From the NCBI RefSeq assembly GCF_015864955.1, contig NZ_JADYWE010000002.1:376326-440325 (forward strand): a stretch of DNA of 64,000 bases. The letters run 5' to 3'. The position numbers and the translations under genes are program-made. Positions within the stretch are counted from its first letter, which is position 1. Each line of letters starts with the position of its first letter. Source of the DNA: Salinibacterium sp. NK8237. Its GTDB lineage: Bacteria; Actinomycetota; Actinomycetes; Actinomycetales; Microbacteriaceae. Shown here piece by piece: positions 59,990-64,000 of this stretch. Under the pieces are notes generated by a model, which saw only the letters and a list, made by a program, of their open reading frames with translations, was not told the DNA's origin and searched no databases.

Positions 59990-60840
59990 AGTTCTCAGTT
60001 TTTACAGCATCGACCCCAGAGTGGGAACCAGCCGAAGCGGCTCAGATGCTGGCGAATCAAGGGTGGGACGGCATTGAGTGGCGAGTCACTGATCAGTCGG
60101 CCTCCGACGAACCTGGCTTTTGGGCGGGCAACCGCGCCACCTGGCCCCTGACGGGGCTGGAAGAGTCCCTTCCGCGCATTGCTGAAGTAACGAAAGCCGC
60201 AGGGCTCGAATTTTCAGGCATCGGCGGCTACGCCCGCAGCAATAATCACGAAGACGTTGAGCGGATGCTGGCGGCGACGGCTGCGCTCGGTGCTCGCCAA
60301 GTTCGGGTCACAGTGCCGCCGCGCGGTGATGGCAATTACCGGGAGGTGTTCGACGCGACGCGAGCTGACTTTGAGTGGATCGCCACTCGTGCGGCCGCCC
60401 ACGGCGTCAAAGCTCTTGTAGAACTGCACCACCAGACGCTTACGGCCTCAGCTTCTGCCGCGCTTCGCATGGTCGATGGTCTCGACCCGTCCCATGTCGG
60501 CGTGATTCATGACCTCGGCAATCTGCTGATTGAGGGGCAAGAGGATCATGTTTCGGCTTTTCAGATGCTCGGCGAATATCTTGCACACATCCACGTCAAA
60601 AATGTGGCGTGGTATCCCGAGGAGCCCGTTGACGGCGTGACGACTTGGAAAGAACACTGGGCGCCTCTCGCCACGGGGCAGGCCGATGTGCGGGCGTATT
60701 TCCGGGCGCTTGCGGCGGTCGGGTACGACGGGTGGGTCACGCTCGAAGACTTCTCCACCGAACTGCCGCTCGAACAGCGCACGCGTGAAAACCTCGACTT
60801 CGTAAAGGATGCCGCGGCACGCGCGGTCCGCGATGACTAA
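59986..60840 (+). CDS. Sugar phosphate isomerase/epimerase-like TIM barrel (2)
   Basis: This 284-residue TIM barrel retains all four usual metal ligands: Glu in LVELHHQT, Asp in VIHDLGN, His in HIHVKNV and Glu in VTLEDFS. It is only distantly similar to the first TIM barrel. Its ATG overlaps the dehydrogenase stop; its own stop overlaps uxuB by eight bases. Possible epimerase, dehydratase or keto-glycoside lyase. Confidence 0.84.
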   Translation: MKFSVFTASTPEWEPAEAAQMLANQGWDGIEWRVTDQSASDEPGFWAGNRATWPLTGLEESLPRIAEVTKAAGLEFSGIGGYARSNNHEDVERMLAATAALGARQVRVTVPPRGDGNYREVFDATRADFEWIATRAAAHGVKALVELHHQTLTASASAALRMVDGLDPSHVGVIHDLGNLLIEGQEDHVSAFQMLGEYLAHIHVKNVAWYPEEPVDGVTTWKEHWAPLATGQADVRAYFRALAAVGYDGWVTLEDFSTELPLEQRTRENLDFVKDAAARAVRDD

Positions 60841-62191
60841 CGATCACACTGCGACTACCACTCGCGCTCCGGTGCGAATTGCGCATCTGGGTTTGGGGGC
60901 GTTTCATCGAGCGCATCAGGCGTGGTACACCCACGTCGCCAACGGAGCATCCGATGAGCAGTGGGGGATCGAAGCTTTTAGTGGACGTCGCACAGAGCTC
61001 GTTGACGCCCTTCGCGAGCAGGACTTTCGTTACACACTGATCGTTCGCGACTCAGACGGCGAGTCGGCAACGCGGATCGACAGCATCGTGGCCGCTGCGT
61101 ATGGAGACGACGGCGCGCGCTGGCGAGACGTGATCGCCGACCCCGCGGTGGCGTTACTCACTATGACGATCACCGAGGCTGGTTACGCGCTCGACGTCGC
61201 TGTCGAATGTGACAAGAACGCGCTCGTTGCAGACGATGGTGCGGCAATGGTGACGGCGCCTGGCCGCATTGTTGATGGGCTCCGTGCGCGTTCGCGAGCC
61301 CACGCGGGACCATTCGCCATCGTCAGCTGCGACAACCTGCCCCGCAACGGCGTGGTTACCCACGACGTCGTGGTCAGCCTCGCGGCACAGGTCGATCGGG
61401 GCCTCGCCGAGTGGATCGAACGAAACGTGTCTTTTGTGTCGAGTGTGGTGGACAGAATCACGCCGGGGGCGACACCGGATGACTCGTCGACGGCGCTCGC
61501 CCTTGCAGGTCACAGCGATGCCATCCCTGTCGTCACCGAACCATTTTCTGAATGGATCCTTAGCGGAGAGTTTCCTGCAGGCCGTCCCCACTGGGAGAGC
61601 GGTGGCGCACGATTCGTCGACAATATCGAAGCGTTCGAAAACCGAAAACTGTGGTTGCTCAATGGAGCTCACTCCTTACTTGCCTATGTCGGAACGTTGC
61701 GGGGGCACGACACTGTCGATGAAGCAATGAACGACGAGTGGTGTCGTGAACGGGTGGAACAGCTGTGGGCTGAAGCTCGGGACGTCATCGAGCTCAATGA
61801 GTCAGAGCTCGACGCTGCCGTCGAGGCGCTGCGCGCACGATTCGCCAATTCGAGCATCCGGCACCTGCTTCTTCAGATTGCGGCAGATGGATCCCAAAAG
61901 TTGCCCTCGCGCATAGTCGAGGTGCAGCGCCGTCGGCTCGCAGCGGGCTTGCCTATTGGTGCGGCCGGCGCTCTGGCCATCGCCGCGTGGCTTACACACC
62001 TTCGTGATCACCCGGAATGGGTTTCTGATGTCCGAGCGAGTGGGCTTCACGACCAGCTGATCCATAGTGACGGCGGGGCCCAGGTCGAGTTGATTTTGGA
62101 TCTCATCGCTCCCGACAAGAGCCACGGACTCAGCACGGCAGTCTCTGAAGCCTTAGCCGAATTAGCGCCACATCGAAAGGACCCCTCATGA
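60833..62191 (+). CDS. uxuB: D-mannonate oxidoreductase (fructuronate reductase)
   Basis: This 452-residue polyol-specific long-chain dehydrogenase reduces D-fructuronate to D-mannonate. N-terminal [15 protein letters not shown] and the catalytic K-x4-N-x2-H motif at Lys272, Asn277 and His280 ([10 protein letters not shown]) are intact. Start 60833 lies inside the preceding gene, eight bases before its end. With uxaC and the ManD-type dehydratase it completes the route to 2-keto-3-deoxygluconate. Mannitol dehydrogenase is the alternative family member. Confidence 0.93.
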   Translation: MTNDHTATTTRAPVRIAHLGLGAFHRAHQAWYTHVANGASDEQWGIEAFSGRRTELVDALREQDFRYTLIVRDSDGESATRIDSIVAAAYGDDGARWRDVIADPAVALLTMTITEAGYALDVAVECDKNALVADDGAAMVTAPGRIVDGLRARSRAHAGPFAIVSCDNLPRNGVVTHDVVVSLAAQVDRGLAEWIERNVSFVSSVVDRITPGATPDDSSTALALAGHSDAIPVVTEPFSEWILSGEFPAGRPHWESGGARFVDNIEAFENRKLWLLNGAHSLLAYVGTLRGHDTVDEAMNDEWCRERVEQLWAEARDVIELNESELDAAVEALRARFANSSIRHLLLQIAADGSQKLPSRIVEVQRRRLAAGLPIGAAGALAIAAWLTHLRDHPEWVSDVRASGLHDQLIHSDGGAQVELILDLIAPDKSHGLSTAVSEALAELAPHRKDPS

Positions 62192-63426
62192 TCATTGACG
62201 CAGCCGAGGTAATCGTCACTAGCCCGGATCGCAATTTTGTCACCCTCCGATTAACGACCGATGACGGTCTGATCGGACTGGGCGATGCAACCCTCAACGG
62301 TAGGGAGCTTGCGGTGGTGTCTTATCTGCGTGATCACGTCGTACCGCTACTTATCGGGCGAGATGCTCACACGATTGAAGACACTTGGCAGTTTCTCTAC
62401 CGGAGCGCCTATTGGCGGCGTGGCCCGGTGACTATGGCTGCGATCGCGGCGGTGGATGTCGCACTGTGGGATATCAAAGCGCAGGCGGCAGGAATGCCTC
62501 TCTATCAACTGCTGGGCGGCGCTTCGCGCACGGGACTGCTTGCATACGGGCACGCATCGGGTAAAACGAATGAAGAGTTGTTCGACAGCGTGCGTGAACA
62601 TCAAGAAGCCGGGTATCGAGCGATTCGAATTCAGACGGGGGTCCCCGGTCTGAATTCGATTTATGGCATCGCTTCCAATGCAACCTTTGATGCGAACAGT
62701 GGCGTTCGCTACGATCATGAACCCGCCCAGCGGGGCGCGTTTCCTGCTGAAGAAGATTGGGACACGCGCAGTTACCTGAGGCACGTACCCTCCGTCTTCG
62801 AAGCCGTGCGCAATGAGTTTGGGCCCGAGCTTCCCCTCTTGCACGACGGCCACCACAGAATGACGCCGATTCAGGCAGCGCAATTGGGCAAATCACTTGA
62901 GCCTTATGACCTGTTTTGGCTTGAGGACTGCACGCCAGCAGAAAACCCGGAGGCGCTGCGACTCGTGCGCCAGCATACGACGACTCCGCTTGCGATCGGC
63001 GAGATCTTCAATACGGTCTGGGACTATCAGCAGATTATCCGTGAACAACTCATCGATTATGTGCGTAGTGCCGTAACGCACACCGGTGGCATTAGTCACC
63101 TCAAAAAAATTCTGGAATACGCCAGTCAGTACCAGATCAAGTCGGGGATGCACGGCCCCACCGATATCTCTCCTGTCGGGATGGCGGCGGCAATGCATCT
63201 GGGGCTTGCGATCCACAATTTCGGGATACAGGAGTACATGAAACACGGCGCTAAGACAGATTCGGTATTCGAGCAGTCGTTTACGTGGGAGAACGGCATG
63301 CTGCATCCGGGAAACAAGCCCGGCCTCGGTGTCACGCTCAATGTCGACGAGGCTGGCCGCTACCCCTATGCGCAGGCTTACTTGCCCTACAATCGGCTGG
63401 CGGACGGTACCGTTCACGACTGGTGA
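62188..63426 (+). CDS. ManD-type D-mannonate dehydratase (enolase superfamily)
   Basis: This 412-residue enolase-superfamily enzyme dehydrates D-mannonate to 2-keto-3-deoxygluconate. It is unrelated in fold to UxuA, so the usual uxuA slot is filled by an analogue. Seen: [29 protein letters not shown], the metal Glu in [13 protein letters not shown] and GEIFNTVW, and [10 protein letters not shown]. Last gene of the operon; the KDG kinase and aldolase needed next are not in the window. Confidence 0.9.
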   Translation: MIIDAAEVIVTSPDRNFVTLRLTTDDGLIGLGDATLNGRELAVVSYLRDHVVPLLIGRDAHTIEDTWQFLYRSAYWRRGPVTMAAIAAVDVALWDIKAQAAGMPLYQLLGGASRTGLLAYGHASGKTNEELFDSVREHQEAGYRAIRIQTGVPGLNSIYGIASNATFDANSGVRYDHEPAQRGAFPAEEDWDTRSYLRHVPSVFEAVRNEFGPELPLLHDGHHRMTPIQAAQLGKSLEPYDLFWLEDCTPAENPEALRLVRQHTTTPLAIGEIFNTVWDYQQIIREQLIDYVRSAVTHTGGISHLKKILEYASQYQIKSGMHGPTDISPVGMAAAMHLGLAIHNFGIQEYMKHGAKTDSVFEQSFTWENGMLHPGNKPGLGVTLNVDEAGRYPYAQAYLPYNRLADGTVHDW

Positions 63427-63682
63427 CGGGGTTCGCCGTTGGGGTAACGCTGCAGGCGGCGAACGTGTAGCATTAGCGGTTGAACTTCGGCGAGGGAACC
63501 ATCTGGTTCCGTTATCGACGCGGCGGGCAAGTCACAGGGCTTTTCCTCACGTGGCAGATCTTTGGTCTGCCGGCGTTCGAGTTGAACTACAGACAATGAT
63601 CTGGGCACTGAGCCCGCTGCAAACTTCGCGTTTGCGCAGGCACTGCGCTCACAACAGACTTCGGTCTTATTAGGAGATAACA
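63427..63682 (+). promoter_or_regulatory. Hairpin-rich 5' leader of rplY
   Basis: The 256-base gap holds four stem-loops on the plus strand: GGAACC/GGTTCC (63495-63510), GGCAGA/TCTGCC (63553-63571), GCGCAG/CTGCGC (63634-63648) and AGAC-TTCG-GTCT (63656-63667), the last ending just before the ribosome site. TAGCAT at about 63471-63476 is a possible -10 box. Such an arrangement suggests an RNA leader with regulatory role; known class not recognised. Confidence 0.5.
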
Positions 63683-64000
63683 ATGGCTAAGCCAGGCGTT
63701 AACCACGTAGTCACGGATGCCCGTGAATCCTTCGGCAAGGGTGCTGCTCGCAAGCTCCGTGCCCTCGGCAAGATCCCCGCCGTCATCTACGGTCACGGCA
63801 CCGACCCCATCCACGTTGCCCTCCCGGGTCACGAGATCGGCCTCATTCTCCGCAAGTCGAACCAGATCTTGGACCTCGACATCAACGGCAAGAGCCAGCT
63901 CGCCCTCGTGAAGGACGTGCAGAAGGACCCCGTTCGCCAGATCATCGAGCACATCGACCTCGTTATCATCCGCAAGGGTGAAAAGGTCATCGTTGACGTG
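63683..64000 (+). CDS. rplY: Ribosomal protein L25/general stress protein Ctc (partial)
   Basis: The first 106 codons are present; the gene continues past the window. The N-terminal L25 domain binds 5S rRNA loop E: FGKGAARKLRALGKIPAVIYG and DLDINGKSQLALVKDVQ are typical. Start with TAGGAG at 63671-63676. The length past the L25 domain (IIRKGEKVIVDV) suggests the long CTC form. It is preceded by a hairpin-rich leader and is unrelated to the uronate operon. Confidence 0.94.
   Translation, partial: MAKPGVNHVVTDARESFGKGAARKLRALGKIPAVIYGHGTDPIHVALPGHEIGLILRKSNQILDLDINGKSQLALVKDVQKDPVRQIIEHIDLVIIRKGEKVIVDV

Noticed and set aside
1..64000. CRISPR array, IS element, prophage or integron signs
   Set aside because: No regularly spaced repeats, transposase, integrase, terminal inverted repeats or phage genes were seen; the tRNA-Gln shows no duplicated 3' end nearby.

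Overview
The window looks like chromosomal DNA of a high-GC actinobacterium, most likely a Microbacteriaceae member. The evidence is the GC-rich codon use, the actinobacterial gene neighbourhoods (metG-tatD-ksgA-ispE, a Pmt-type protein mannosyltransferase) and a very regular leaderless-promoter signature. Genus and species cannot be fixed from the sequence alone. Coding density is very high: no gap between genes exceeds 300 bases, and many genes overlap by 4 bases (ATGA or GTGA). I saw no CRISPR array, insertion sequence, prophage or rRNA operon. One tRNA (Gln, anticodon TTG) is present. Layout: (1) 1-2267, the methylcitrate pathway for propionyl-CoA (prpD end, prpB, prpC), then an aldo/keto reductase, a small membrane protein, a metallo-hydrolase and a YyaL-type thioredoxin-domain protein. 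(2) 6527-9468, a RelE/YefM toxin-antitoxin pair, a variant HNH protein, a phosphotransferase and an MFS transporter. (3) 9456-18239, a minus-strand module for uptake and hydrolysis of a peptide- or amide-like substrate: family 5 binding protein, two permeases, a fused ATPase, a P1-family (NylC/DmpA-like) N-terminal hydrolase and an amidase. It lies next to a FadR-type regulator, with a perfect FadR-like palindrome between regulator and module. (4) 18252-26103, CoA-binding protein, MetY, protein mannosyltransferase coupled to a TetR regulator, an MMPL transporter with a 30-bp TetR-type palindrome, and an EamA exporter. (5) 26192-35172, ribosome- and translation-related genes: rsmI, metG, tatD, ksgA, a RIO1-type kinase behind a structured leader, a small DUF4287-like gene, ispE and an ABC-F protein. 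(6) 35233-46706, two-component system, DM13 lipoprotein with DoxX, YeiH exporter with MarR regulator, tRNA-Gln, glmU, prs, an acyl-CoA synthetase and gnd. (7) 47443-52052, an L-idonate/gluconate module (gntK, gntP, ketogluconate reductase, idnD, GntR regulator) whose product, 6-phosphogluconate, is the substrate of the nearby gnd. (8) 52170-63426, a hexuronate locus: uxaC and a LacI regulator on the minus strand; divergently an ABC sugar importer without an ATPase, two TIM-barrel isomerase-like proteins flanking a Gfo/Idh/MocA dehydrogenase, uxuB and a ManD-type mannonate dehydratase. (9) 63427-64000, a hairpin-rich leader and the start of the ribosomal protein L25 gene. The most unusual points are: the recurring TAnnnT-N6-ATG arrangement, including a divergent pair with interlocked -10 boxes; the ksgA/RIO1 adjacency with a switch-like leader; the hexuronate locus whose extra dehydrogenase and TIM-barrel enzymes suggest a keto-sugar glycoside-cleavage step; the FadR-flanked amide module; and the structured rplY leader.
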